Assembly (NCBI GenBank): GCA_934230685.1
Contig: CAKQFF010000026.1
Coordinates: forward strand, 1 to 18,044
Source of the DNA: an uncultured Prevotella sp.
GTDB lineage: Bacteria; Bacteroidota; Bacteroidia; Bacteroidales; Bacteroidaceae
Length of the DNA stretch: 18,044 nucleotides
Reading direction: 5' to 3'
The position numbers and the translations under genes are program-made. Shown piece by piece: positions 1-9,926 of the stretch (position 1 is the stretch's first letter; every line of letters starts with the position of its first letter). The notes beneath the pieces are model-generated. The model was not told the origin of the DNA. It made no database searches and saw nothing but the letters and a program-made list of their open reading frames with translations.

Positions 1-1173
1 GTGTACAAGCTCCTTGCCCCACTTGAATCCGAGACGGTCGAGAAGGATTGAGAGCACCTGGAAGTGGTAGTTCTGCTCGTTGCCCACTACGTAGATCATC
101 TTGTCGATGGGGAAGTCGTTGAAGCGCATCTCGGCTGTGCCGATGTCCTGGGTCATGTAAACGCTGGTGCCGTCGGAACGGAGCAGGAGCTTCTGGTCGA
201 GGCCCTCGCCGGTGAGGTCGGCCCAAACAGAGTTGTCGTCCTTGCGGAAGAAGAGGCCCTTGGCAAGACCTTCCTCCACCTTCTTCTTGCCTACGAGATA
301 GGTGTTCGACTCATAGTAGATCTTGTCGAAGCCTACGCCGAGAGCCTTGTAGGTCTCGTCGAATCCGGCATATACCCAGTCGTTCATCTTTTTCCAGAGA
401 GCGCGCACCTCGGGGTCGTTCTGCTCCCACTTCACGAGCATCTCGTGAGCCTCCTTGATGAGCGGCGACTCCTCCTTGGCCTTCTTCTCAGCCGACTCCT
501 CGTCCATGCCCTCTGCCATGTACTTGGCCTTAAGCTCCTTCACCTCCTCGCGGTAGTGCTTGTCGAAGGCCACGTAGTAGTCGCCGATGAGATGGTCGCC
601 CTTCTTGCCGCTGGTCTCCGGAGTCTCGCCGTTGCCATACTTCAGCCATGCGAGCATCGACTTGCAGATGTGGATGCCTCGGTCGTTGACGATGTTGGTC
701 TTAACCACCTTGTTGCCGTTGGCCTCCATTATCTGGGCGAGCGACCAACCGAGCAGGTTGTTGCGCACGTGTCCGAGGTGGAGCGGCTTGTTGGTGTTGG
801 GCGATGAGTACTCAATCATTACGAGTGGCGAGTTCTCTGTAACGGGCTTCTCGCCGAACTTCTCGTTCTGGTTCATCTCGTTGAGCAGCGAGAGCCAAGC
901 CTTCTTGTCGATAACGAGGTTAAGGAATCCCTTCACCACGTTGAAGTCGGCGATAGCCTCGCAGTTCTCCTTGATGTATGCGCCAAGGTCCTGGGCTGTG
1001 TCCTCGGGCTTCTTGTGAGAGATCTTGAGGAATGGGAACACTACGAGAGTGAGGTTGCCCTCAAACCCACTTCTTGTCTTCTGAAGCTGCACCAAGTTCT
1101 CGGGCACTTCCTGACCGTAAAGTTCTTTCACCGCTGCCTGGGCAGAAGTGATGATTTGCTGTTCTATTGTCAT
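1..1173 (-). CDS. argS: arginyl-tRNA synthetase (5' part, cut by window edge)
   Basis: Class I aminoacyl-tRNA synthetase that charges tRNA-Arg with arginine in the cytoplasm. The window holds the first 391 codons. The family is usually about 590-610 residues, so the C-terminal third, with the KMSK-like loop and anticodon-binding domain, lies beyond base 1. The N-terminal tRNA-recognition domain fills about residues 1-115. It is followed by the Rossmann-fold signature SSPNTNKPLHLGHVRN at about residues 123-138, where HLGH (132-135) is the HIGH ATP-binding motif. Further family landmarks are the stretches IVNDRGIHICKS and LLLRSDGTSVYMTQDIGTAE. The ATG at 1171-1173 is the natural start: it gives the expected N terminus and has a promoter -7 box about 50 bases upstream. 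No Shine-Dalgarno sequence is visible, as is usual in Bacteroidetes. Identification is from motifs and is firm. Confidence 0.95.
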   Translation of the reverse strand, partial: MTIEQQIITSAQAAVKELYGQEVPENLVQLQKTRSGFEGNLTLVVFPFLKISHKKPEDTAQDLGAYIKENCEAIADFNVVKGFLNLVIDKKAWLSLLNEMNQNEKFGEKPVTENSPLVMIEYSSPNTNKPLHLGHVRNNLLGWSLAQIMEANGNKVVKTNIVNDRGIHICKSMLAWLKYGNGETPETSGKKGDHLIGDYYVAFDKHYREEVKELKAKYMAEGMDEESAEKKAKEESPLIKEAHEMLVKWEQNDPEVRALWKKMNDWVYAGFDETYKALGVGFDKIYYESNTYLVGKKKVEEGLAKGLFFRKDDNSVWADLTGEGLDQKLLLRSDGTSVYMTQDIGTAEMRFNDFPIDKMIYVVGNEQNYHFQVLSILLDRLGFKWGKELVH

Positions 1174-1222
1174 GTTTATACTGTATTTATTCTGTTTTTA
1201 TATGATGTTGGAAATCAAGATG

Positions 1223-1230
1223 CAAAGTTA
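1223..1230 (-). promoter_or_regulatory. argS promoter -7 box
   Basis: On the minus strand this reads TAACTTTG, an exact match to the Bacteroidetes -7 element TAnnTTTG. It lies about 50 bases before the argS start and overlaps the stop codon of the upstream flippase gene. No clear TTTG -33 element is seen at the expected spacing. There is no terminator hairpin between the two genes, so read-through from the flippase is also possible. Confidence 0.55.
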
Positions 1231-2667
1231 CGCTTTTTTCTTGAAAATGAACCTCTCGCACTCGTCCAATATCTTCACCCGCGCCACTTTCATCACTATA
1301 TAATATAATGCCGCGGCTATGGCGAAGCGCGACAGGAGCAGCAGCCAGAGGCTTTGCAAGGGCATTGTCACGACGTAGGCCACGGCCATTACGCCAGCTG
1401 CGGCAAGGGCAAAAGGCACTACATCGCGGAAGAACATCCAGTAGCCGTAGCCCGAGAGACGACGCACGAAGAAGAGCCACACGAGCAGCCACAACGTGTT
1501 GAGCAGCATGTAGCCCACCACCATTGCGCGGATGCCAAAGGGCCAGATGCACAGCATTGTGGCTATGAGGGCCACGCCCAAGGAGAAGGTGCACCAGAAG
1601 AAGGTGCCCGACTTGCCCTTGGATATTATCATATTGGAGAAGAGCGTGGAAATGGGCATCGTCGCGCCCGACACGCAGAGTATCTGGATGAACTCTGCCG
1701 ACGTGAGCCATTTCTCGCCGATTGCCAGCACGATGAACTCCTTTGCCACGAGGCCGAAGCCGAAGAGCAGGGGGAACGTTATGAACGACGTGAAGCGCAT
1801 CATCTTGCGAAACACGTCAAGCTGACGTCCACGCTCGTCGTTAAGGCTCACAAGCACGGGCTGAGCCACCTGCGACACCATGCTCTGCACCAACGAGAAG
1901 CACTTGAAGTTCCATTGGTAGGCCTGGTTGTAGTTGCCCGTGTCGCGCGGCGAGAAATAGTGGCCGAGCAGGATGTTGAGCACATTGTTGTTGACGCTCG
2001 TCATGATGGTTGTGGCGAGTATCTTGCACGAGAATCTGAACATGCGCCTTACGGGGGCGAAGGTGATGCCGCGGATGGTGGGTCGCCAGGGCGAGAAATA
2101 CCATTGGAAGAAGGTGTTGATGCCCACGTAAACCAGTCCCTGCGTGGCAAGCGACCAATAGGCGAAGCCACAAAAGGCCATGACCACGCCCACTATGCTC
2201 GAAGCCACCACGGCTATGCCGCCTGCCTCTGCCTGCTGCTTTGCCTTGAGATGCTTGAAGAGATAGGCCGACTGTGCCGTGCCGAGCGACGCTATGATGA
2301 TGCTCAGGAAGGCGTAGCGGCAGAGCGGCACGACGCGTGGCGTGTGGTAGTAGTCGCCTATGAGGGGTGCCGCGAAGAAGAGGATGGTGTAGAGCGACAC
2401 GGCCATGATTATGTTAAACCAGAACACGGAGTTGTAGTCCTCGGACGTGGGCTCCTTGAGGTTGGTGAGGGCTGTGCGGAAGCCGCTGTCCTGCAACGCT
2501 GTCGCTATCAACGAAAAGATGCTTATCATCGCCATCATGCCGTAGTCGGAGGGCGCGAGCAGTCGTCCGAGCACTATGCCGAAGGCAAGGCCCACCACCT
2601 GCTGCATGCCGCTGTTGAGTCCGCCCCACAGAAGTCCCTTGGCGGTTTTGTCTTTAAGAGATTCCAT
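1228..2667 (-). CDS. polysaccharide/lipopolysaccharide flippase (Wzx/MATE-like)
   Basis: Predicted inner-membrane flippase of 479 residues, in the polysaccharide biosynthesis family of the MOP superfamily. Such proteins move lipid-linked glycan units across the inner membrane for O-antigen, capsule or exopolysaccharide assembly. The N terminus, SLKDKTAKGLLWGGLNSGMQ, followed by a glycine-rich helix and GRLLAPSDYGMMAM, is typical of the family. About twelve to fourteen hydrophobic segments run through the whole protein, and a basic tail ends in KKKA. The length is normal and the frame intact. The start is 51 bases after the M16 peptidase stop on the same strand, so the two may be co-transcribed. 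An AAGGAG-like sequence (complement of 2684-2689) lies 16 bases before the ATG, rather far for a working Shine-Dalgarno. The substrate cannot be told from sequence, and no glycosyltransferase neighbours are in the window. Confidence 0.87.
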   Translation of the reverse strand: MESLKDKTAKGLLWGGLNSGMQQVVGLAFGIVLGRLLAPSDYGMMAMISIFSLIATALQDSGFRTALTNLKEPTSEDYNSVFWFNIIMAVSLYTILFFAAPLIGDYYHTPRVVPLCRYAFLSIIIASLGTAQSAYLFKHLKAKQQAEAGGIAVVASSIVGVVMAFCGFAYWSLATQGLVYVGINTFFQWYFSPWRPTIRGITFAPVRRMFRFSCKILATTIMTSVNNNVLNILLGHYFSPRDTGNYNQAYQWNFKCFSLVQSMVSQVAQPVLVSLNDERGRQLDVFRKMMRFTSFITFPLLFGFGLVAKEFIVLAIGEKWLTSAEFIQILCVSGATMPISTLFSNMIISKGKSGTFFWCTFSLGVALIATMLCIWPFGIRAMVVGYMLLNTLWLLVWLFFVRRLSGYGYWMFFRDVVPFALAAAGVMAVAYVVTMPLQSLWLLLLSRFAIAAALYYIVMKVARVKILDECERFIFKKKA

Positions 2668-2718
2668 ATTGTTTTTGTCAAAACTCCTTCAGAAAGGATT
2701 TTATTGCAATTTGTAGAC

Positions 2719-3984
2719 TTATACTATCACAAGCTTTGTCAGCGACTCCTCGGCAAACGTCTCCTGCGCCACACGCTGCAAGTCCTCAGCCGTGAGCGCG
2801 TCGATATGGTCGCATAGAGCCGTGACATCCTTCTTCCATCCGTAGTGCAGGAATCCCTTGGCAAAGTCGAGCGCAAACGACTCGCGCGAGTCGCACGCAA
2901 TGCCTATCTGTCCGCGTATCTGCTTCTTGGCGGCATGAAGCTGAGCCTCGCTGAGAGGCTTCTCCATCACCTTGTCAAGCTCATGGCGGATAAGACGCAA
3001 GCACTTGTCAACGTTCTTCGGGTCGCAACCGAAATATACTGCCCACAGACCCGTGTCGCTGTAGCTCTGCATCATGCTCTCCACGGTGTAGACAAGAGCA
3101 TGGCGCTCGCGGAGCGAGATGTTCAGTCGGGCGTTCATGCCCGGTCCGCCAAGAATGTTGTTAAGGAGATAAAGGGCTATGCGCCGGTTGTCGTGAACGT
3201 CGTAGGCACGGTTGCCAAGCATCACGTGGGCAAGGTGGGTGTCCATGTGGTGGTTGATGTGCTGGGCTACGTATGGGGGTAATGCCATAGCTGATTTTTC
3301 CTTGTTAACGTCAATGGCAGGGCTTTCTGCTGATGATTGCTGTTGCGAGCTATCCGCAGCCACGGCGTTGGCACGCTCAAGCAATCGCACCAACTTGCCG
3401 AAGTCCACATCGCCATAGGCGAAGAACACGCTGTTGTCGGGACGGTAGTATCTGCGGGTGAAACGCAGGGCATCCTCGGTTGTGTAGGTGCGCAGCTGCT
3501 CGGCTGTGCCGAGGATGTTGTGGCCGAGAGGATGACCATTGTATATGGCATTCTCGAAGAGGTCGTAGACGAGTTCGGCGGGCGAGTCGTTGTAGCTCTC
3601 TATCTCGTCGACTATCACCTCCACCTCCTTGTCTATCTCGGCTTGCGGATAGGTGGAGTGGAACACGATGTCGGTGAGCAGGTCGACGGCACGGTCGATA
3701 TTGTCCTTCAGTACGGCTGCATGATAAACGGTCTCCTCCTTGTTGGTGAAGGCGTTGAGGTCGCCGCCCACGCTCTCAAGATAACAGAGTATCTTCATCG
3801 ATGTGCGGTGCTCTGTGCCCTTGAATGTCATGTGCTCGCAGAAGTGGGCCATGCCCTCCTCCCTACCCTTCTGCTCGTCGCGGGTTCCCGCAGCCACGGC
3901 ATAGCCGCAATACACCACGGGCGAAGACGAAGGCAAATGAATAATGCGCAGTCCGTTGGACAGCGTATGTGTGTTGTAATTCAT
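2719..3984 (-). CDS. M16 family zinc metallopeptidase (pitrilysin/processing-protease type)
   Basis: Zinc peptidase of 421 residues related to mitochondrial processing peptidase and bacterial PqqL/YmxG-like proteins. The inverted zinc motif HxxEH is present as HFCEH at residues 47-51, inside AHFCEHMTFKGTEHR. The third ligand is E127 in VIVDEIESYND, exactly 76 residues after the motif as expected for M16. So the catalytic half is complete. The C-terminal half has the usual second M16 fold, with conserved GGPGMNARLNISLRERHALVY and an R/Y-type substrate-binding region. There is no signal peptide, so it is probably cytoplasmic, although some relatives are periplasmic. The length is normal for the short, dimer-forming class. 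The ATG at 3982-3984 lies about 33 bases after a TAACTTTG -7 box. The physiological substrate is unknown. The gene precedes the flippase in the same direction. Confidence 0.93.
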   Translation of the reverse strand: MNYNTHTLSNGLRIIHLPSSSPVVYCGYAVAAGTRDEQKGREEGMAHFCEHMTFKGTEHRTSMKILCYLESVGGDLNAFTNKEETVYHAAVLKDNIDRAVDLLTDIVFHSTYPQAEIDKEVEVIVDEIESYNDSPAELVYDLFENAIYNGHPLGHNILGTAEQLRTYTTEDALRFTRRYYRPDNSVFFAYGDVDFGKLVRLLERANAVAADSSQQQSSAESPAIDVNKEKSAMALPPYVAQHINHHMDTHLAHVMLGNRAYDVHDNRRIALYLLNNILGGPGMNARLNISLRERHALVYTVESMMQSYSDTGLWAVYFGCDPKNVDKCLRLIRHELDKVMEKPLSEAQLHAAKKQIRGQIGIACDSRESFALDFAKGFLHYGWKKDVTALCDHIDALTAEDLQRVAQETFAEESLTKLVIV

Positions 3985-4016
3985 ATCTTTTGCTTTGTAT
4001 TTTTTCTTTCAGAGTG

Positions 4017-4024
4017 CAAAGTTA
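4017..4024 (-). promoter_or_regulatory. promoter -7 box of the M16 peptidase gene
   Basis: The minus strand reads TAACTTTG, matching TAnnTTTG. It gives a predicted leader of about 25 bases before the ATG at 3984. The -33 region (about 4042-4048) is AT-rich without a clean TTTG. Confidence 0.55.
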
Positions 4025-4100
4025 CACTTTTTAGTTATGTATATCATTCATTATGCTCCACTTATCATTCATTAACACCACAACTTGCGTGTTATGTCGC

Positions 4101-4118
4101 CAAAATTACGTAATTTTG
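4101..4118 (+). promoter_or_regulatory. palindromic promoter/operator candidate before the beta-galactosidase gene
   Basis: CAAAATTACGTAATTTTG is a perfect 18-bp inverted repeat with no spacer. Its right half (4111-4118) is TAATTTTG, an exact TAnnTTTG -7 box for the beta-galactosidase gene starting at 4187. A TTG at 4085-4087 sits at about the -33 distance. The left half is an equally good -7 box on the opposite strand. A symmetric site covering the -7 element would suit a dimeric repressor, but this could also be chance symmetry in AT-rich DNA. The leader of about 60 bases to the ATG is AT-rich and lacks a Shine-Dalgarno sequence. Confidence 0.5.
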
Positions 4119-4174
4119 TGGTCGCAATCGTATTTTACACCAATCGCAACAATATAACCGAATATAAATTTTAA

Positions 4175-7345
<3,171 letters not shown>

Positions 7346-7385
7346 TGATTTTTTTCGCATAAGAAGAAAGATATGTGAATAATTA

Positions 7386-7431
7386 AAAACGGCAATCGCA
7401 CGATGGTTTTCATTCGTGTGATTGCCGTTTT
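7386..7431 (+). terminator. terminator of the beta-galactosidase gene
   Basis: An 18-bp stem pairs 7386-7403 with 7414-7431 (AAAACGGCAATCGCACGA against TCGTGTGATTGCCGTTTT, with one G-U pair) around a 10-base loop. It lies 40 bases after the stop codon. The A-tract before it and T-tract in the 3' arm make it a rho-independent type that could work in both directions. Confidence 0.85.
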
Positions 7432-7552
7432 CTTATACGGTTGCAAAGGTATGAATAGCTTACTATATTGAGAAGTTCCTACATACGTGTGTACGAATGG
7501 CTGTTAGCGGAAAATCTAATACTCACAATGTGAAAATCTTTCAGCAAAGTTC

Positions 7553-7581
7553 TTTGCATTCAAGTATTTTATGTAAGTTTG
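7553..7581 (+). promoter_or_regulatory. promoter of the Rpn-family gene
   Basis: TTTG at 7553-7556 and TAAGTTTG at 7574-7581, 17 bases apart, match the Bacteroidetes -33 and -7 elements. Predicted transcription would start about 25 bases before the ATG at 7614. An imperfectly spaced inverted repeat GCAAAG/CTTTGC (7544-7557) overlaps the -33 element. The rest of 7432-7552 shows no reading frame or repeat that I can support. Confidence 0.6.
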
Positions 7582-7613
7582 CAAAATAAAGTTATAACTC
7601 AACATTTAGCGAT

Positions 7614-8513
7614 ATGAATTCATTAAGAGATAAGTGTATACGGTTCGACTGGGCTATAAAACGACTGTTGCGACAGAAGGCCAACTTCGACGTGCTTGAG
7701 GGGTTCCTCACCGTCTTCCTAAACGAGAAGGTGGAGATTATGGAGATTCTTGAGAGCGAAGGCAACCAACTCTCTGCCGACGACAAGTTCAACCGCGTGG
7801 ACATAAAGGCAAAAAACTCCAAGGGAGAGATTATCATCGTAGAGGTGCAAAATACAAGCGAGCTTTACTATCTCGAACGCATTTTATATGGTGTGGCTAA
7901 AGCCATAACCGAGCATATAAAGCTCGGAAACACATATCAGGAGGTGAAGAAAGTTTACTCCATCAGCATTCTCTATTTCGACCTCGGACGAGGATCCGAC
8001 TATCTGTATATCGGACAAAACCATTTCATTGGTGTTCACACCAAGGACCAACTTGTTATAAGCTCAAAGGAAGAGGGTGCAATCATACAAAAATATCCAT
8101 CAGAGGTTTTCCCTACTTATTATCTTGTGCGTGTCAACAATTTCAACGAGGTGGCTAAGTCGCCACTTGAAGAATGGATGAGATATCTTAAGGAGGGAAT
8201 CATCAACGAGAAAACTACAGCTCCAGGATTGCGCGAAGCACGCGAGAAACTGCAATACTACTCCATGAGCGATGCTGAACGATACGCATACGATGAGCAT
8301 GTAAACGCTGTGATGATACAAAACGATGTGCTTGGAAATGCACGTGCCGAAGGACGTGCCGAAGGACGTGCAGAAGGACGTGCAGAGGGACGTAAAGAAG
8401 GCGAACATACCAAGGCTATGGATATTGCAAAAAAACTTAAGAGCATTGGTCTGCCCATTGAACAGATAACAAGCGCAACGGGATTGACTGAAGAGGAAAT
8501 TATTGCTCTCTAA
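7614..8513 (+). CDS. Rpn-family PD-(D/E)XK nuclease / putative transposase
   Basis: Protein of 299 residues in the recombination-promoting nuclease / 'putative transposase or invertase' family (PDDEXK_2 type). The nuclease core is intact: D63 in NRVDIKA and E77-x-Q79 in IIIVEVQN form the family's variant PD-(D/E)XK site. Upstream come the expected FDWAIKRLLRQKANFDVLEG and FLNEKVEIMEIL segments. Residues about 90-215 are the conserved PDDEXK_2 body (ERILYGVAKAI, VYSISILYFDL, LVRVNNF). A charged RAEG repeat spans about residues 244-263, and a small C-terminal domain follows (269-299, ending SATGLTEEEIIAL). E. coli Rpn proteins cut DNA, stimulate RecA-independent recombination, and have been linked to phage defence. 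Activity here is inferred. No inverted repeats or target-site duplications flank the gene, so it is not an obvious mobile element. It has its own promoter and terminator. Confidence 0.9.
   Translation: MNSLRDKCIRFDWAIKRLLRQKANFDVLEGFLTVFLNEKVEIMEILESEGNQLSADDKFNRVDIKAKNSKGEIIIVEVQNTSELYYLERILYGVAKAITEHIKLGNTYQEVKKVYSISILYFDLGRGSDYLYIGQNHFIGVHTKDQLVISSKEEGAIIQKYPSEVFPTYYLVRVNNFNEVAKSPLEEWMRYLKEGIINEKTTAPGLREAREKLQYYSMSDAERYAYDEHVNAVMIQNDVLGNARAEGRAEGRAEGRAEGRKEGEHTKAMDIAKKLKSIGLPIEQITSATGLTEEEIIAL
8343..8402 (+). repeat. in-frame 12-bp tandem repeat encoding RAEG
   Basis: Five consecutive 12-bp units: CGTGCCGAAGGA twice, then CGTGCAGAAGGA, CGTGCAGAGGGA and CGTAAAGAAGGC. They encode RAEG four times and RKEG once. 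Units 1 and 2 are identical, which suggests recent copy-number change. Unit gain or loss keeps the frame, so it would alter linker length, not switch the gene off. Confidence 0.95.
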
Positions 8514-8528
8514 AAAAGTCGAAAAAAT

Positions 8529-8591
8529 AGAGGGGCATCTCACCAAAGCCACCTACGAATAGGTCTGTGTCTTTTGGCGAGATGCCCCTCT
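8529..8591 (+). terminator. long-loop bidirectional terminator hairpin
   Basis: AGAGGGGCATCTC (8529-8541) pairs perfectly with GAGATGCCCCTCT (8579-8591). Inner pairing of CCAAA with TTTGG, and of ACCT with AGGT, makes most of the 63-base element foldable. It lies 15 bases after the Rpn stop and faces a converging minus-strand gene. T-rich DNA follows on the plus strand and A-rich DNA precedes, so it may terminate both transcripts. It resembles the element at 13611-13671. Confidence 0.8.
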
Positions 8592-8634
8592 TTATATATT
8601 ATTGCCCTCCTTTAGTTTATTAGAGCAACAGTTT

Positions 8635-9855
8635 TTATTTCATCACTTTCTTGCCGTTGATAATAAAGAGACCCTTTGTGGCTTTGTCTACTTTCTGTCC
8701 GCTAAGATTGAATATAGCATCCGACTTCTTTGTAGCGCCAGTAATGGTCTGGATGGCAGTAGGAGTGCCTTCAACGATTGAGAAGCTGAACAAGTGGGCG
8801 ATAGTGCTATTGTCAGCGTCTACTGTCTTGCCGACAAAAGCAAGATGATATACACCCGACTCCTCTACTGTGATGGCTGTCTCCTCGGTGTTGTCCACGC
8901 TATAGTTATCGGTGAACGGCGATAGCTTCTTCACGGTGCTGTAAGTAGCGGCATCTGTGCGCGATGTGCCAATGGCAAGCGAGACATCCAAAGCTCCCTT
9001 AGTGTTGTTGAATGCTGCGAGTGTGCTAACAGTATATGTCTTGCCTGCCTCGAGCTGGAATGCTGGTGACACATAATAGTCTTCACCTGAGTTTCCACTC
9101 TTAAGCTTCACATCGGCAAAGAAAGTGCCAGTAGCCTTGTCGTAGAAACCATATTCCGGCTCATAAGCCCATGATGTGCCGCCAGTTGTCTGCTCGGTGA
9201 TGACAGACCATCCTTCGGTTGCTGCCTTGAAGTCGGCTGAGTATGGCAAAGCTACAGCCTCTTCTGTATCAGAACTTCCACCTGCTTTCTCTGCAATAGA
9301 GAAAGAGAAGGCATGAGCACGTGCCGAAGCTCCGCTTTTATCGCCCTTGGCAAGGATAGCAAGATAGTAATCACCGTCAGCATCTACCGTAACTGTGGAA
9401 GTCTTCACAGCCTCAGCATTGTAGCCCTTATCCTCGGGAGTAAGAGTTGCCACAGTCTTGAATTTAGAGGCATCGGTATTCGAGGTTCCTATCTCAAGTG
9501 TCAGCTCCATGTCCAATCCGCTGAGCAAAGCTGTGAGAGTCTTCACCTCGTATGTCTTTCCTGCCTTAAGTGTGATGGCTGGCGAAATAAGATAATCGTT
9601 GTATGCAGAATTATAATCCTTTGCTGTTACGATATCGCTGATAGAACCATCATCGGTATAGCATGAGCCTGGTCCCCATGTCTTGCCTGTCTTCTCACTT
9701 GCGTCAAGGATTGTCCAGTCGGTATCGATGAAATCGGTTGCCGACTTTACTGTTGAGAAGTCGATACTGTATGGTACTGCTACCTGTGCCGAAGCCATTG
9801 TTGCCATTGCCGAGAGCATCATGGCTCCAAACAATTTGTGTATTCTTCCTATCAT
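8635..9855 (-). CDS. secreted protein with two tandem beta-sandwich-like domains and a C-terminal sorting-like tail
   Basis: Predicted exported protein of 406 residues and unknown function. A signal peptide ends at about residue 23 (MASA, then Q). Two homologous domains follow, about 25-190 and 201-363. Each starts V-A-(V/L)-PYS-x-DF, contains a Y(L/V)SPA...L-x-AGKTY strand pair and an IGTS-x-TDA element, and ends AH-x-FSFSI. This layout resembles the jelly-roll 'choice-of-anchor'/MAM-like modules common in secreted Bacteroidetes proteins. Residues about 380-406 (IFNLSGQKVD...KGLFIINGKKVMK) match the short C-terminal tail seen on many Prevotella secreted proteins and suggest type IX-like sorting. 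It lies 71 bases downstream of the 9927-11645 gene with no terminator between, so the two are probably one operon. A weak or absent promoter before it supports this. No catalytic residues are recognisable; adhesion or glycan binding is possible but not shown. Confidence 0.8.
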   Translation of the reverse strand: MIGRIHKLFGAMMLSAMATMASAQVAVPYSIDFSTVKSATDFIDTDWTILDASEKTGKTWGPGSCYTDDGSISDIVTAKDYNSAYNDYLISPAITLKAGKTYEVKTLTALLSGLDMELTLEIGTSNTDASKFKTVATLTPEDKGYNAEAVKTSTVTVDADGDYYLAILAKGDKSGASARAHAFSFSIAEKAGGSSDTEEAVALPYSADFKAATEGWSVITEQTTGGTSWAYEPEYGFYDKATGTFFADVKLKSGNSGEDYYVSPAFQLEAGKTYTVSTLAAFNNTKGALDVSLAIGTSRTDAATYSTVKKLSPFTDNYSVDNTEETAITVEESGVYHLAFVGKTVDADNSTIAHLFSFSIVEGTPTAIQTITGATKKSDAIFNLSGQKVDKATKGLFIINGKKVMK

Positions 9856-9926
9856 AATAATGTGTTTAAAAAAAATATTGATTAATCTGTTTTCCTAAAA
9901 TGCTTACTAATACAACTGTTTACCTT

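Noticed and set aside
64..807. A 247-codon open frame on the plus strand, opposite argS
   Set aside because: It is the mirror of a well-conserved arginyl-tRNA synthetase sequence. The Leu/Val/His-rich translation has no recognisable features.
1354..2817. A 487-codon open frame on the plus strand, opposite the flippase gene
   Set aside because: Its translation is rich in His, Arg and Glu with no domain sense, while the minus strand encodes a clear membrane flippase. Biased third positions in GC-richer genes commonly open such antisense frames.
7444..7451. TACCTTTG on the minus strand, an isolated -7-like box downstream of the beta-galactosidase gene
   Set aside because: No -33 element at a suitable distance. 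Any transcript would run straight into the bidirectional hairpin at 7386-7431 and antisense to the beta-galactosidase gene.
7614..8513. Rpn gene as part of an intact insertion sequence
   Set aside because: No terminal inverted repeats or target duplications seen around it. It has an ordinary promoter and terminator, and the family is nuclease-like, not a DDE transposase.
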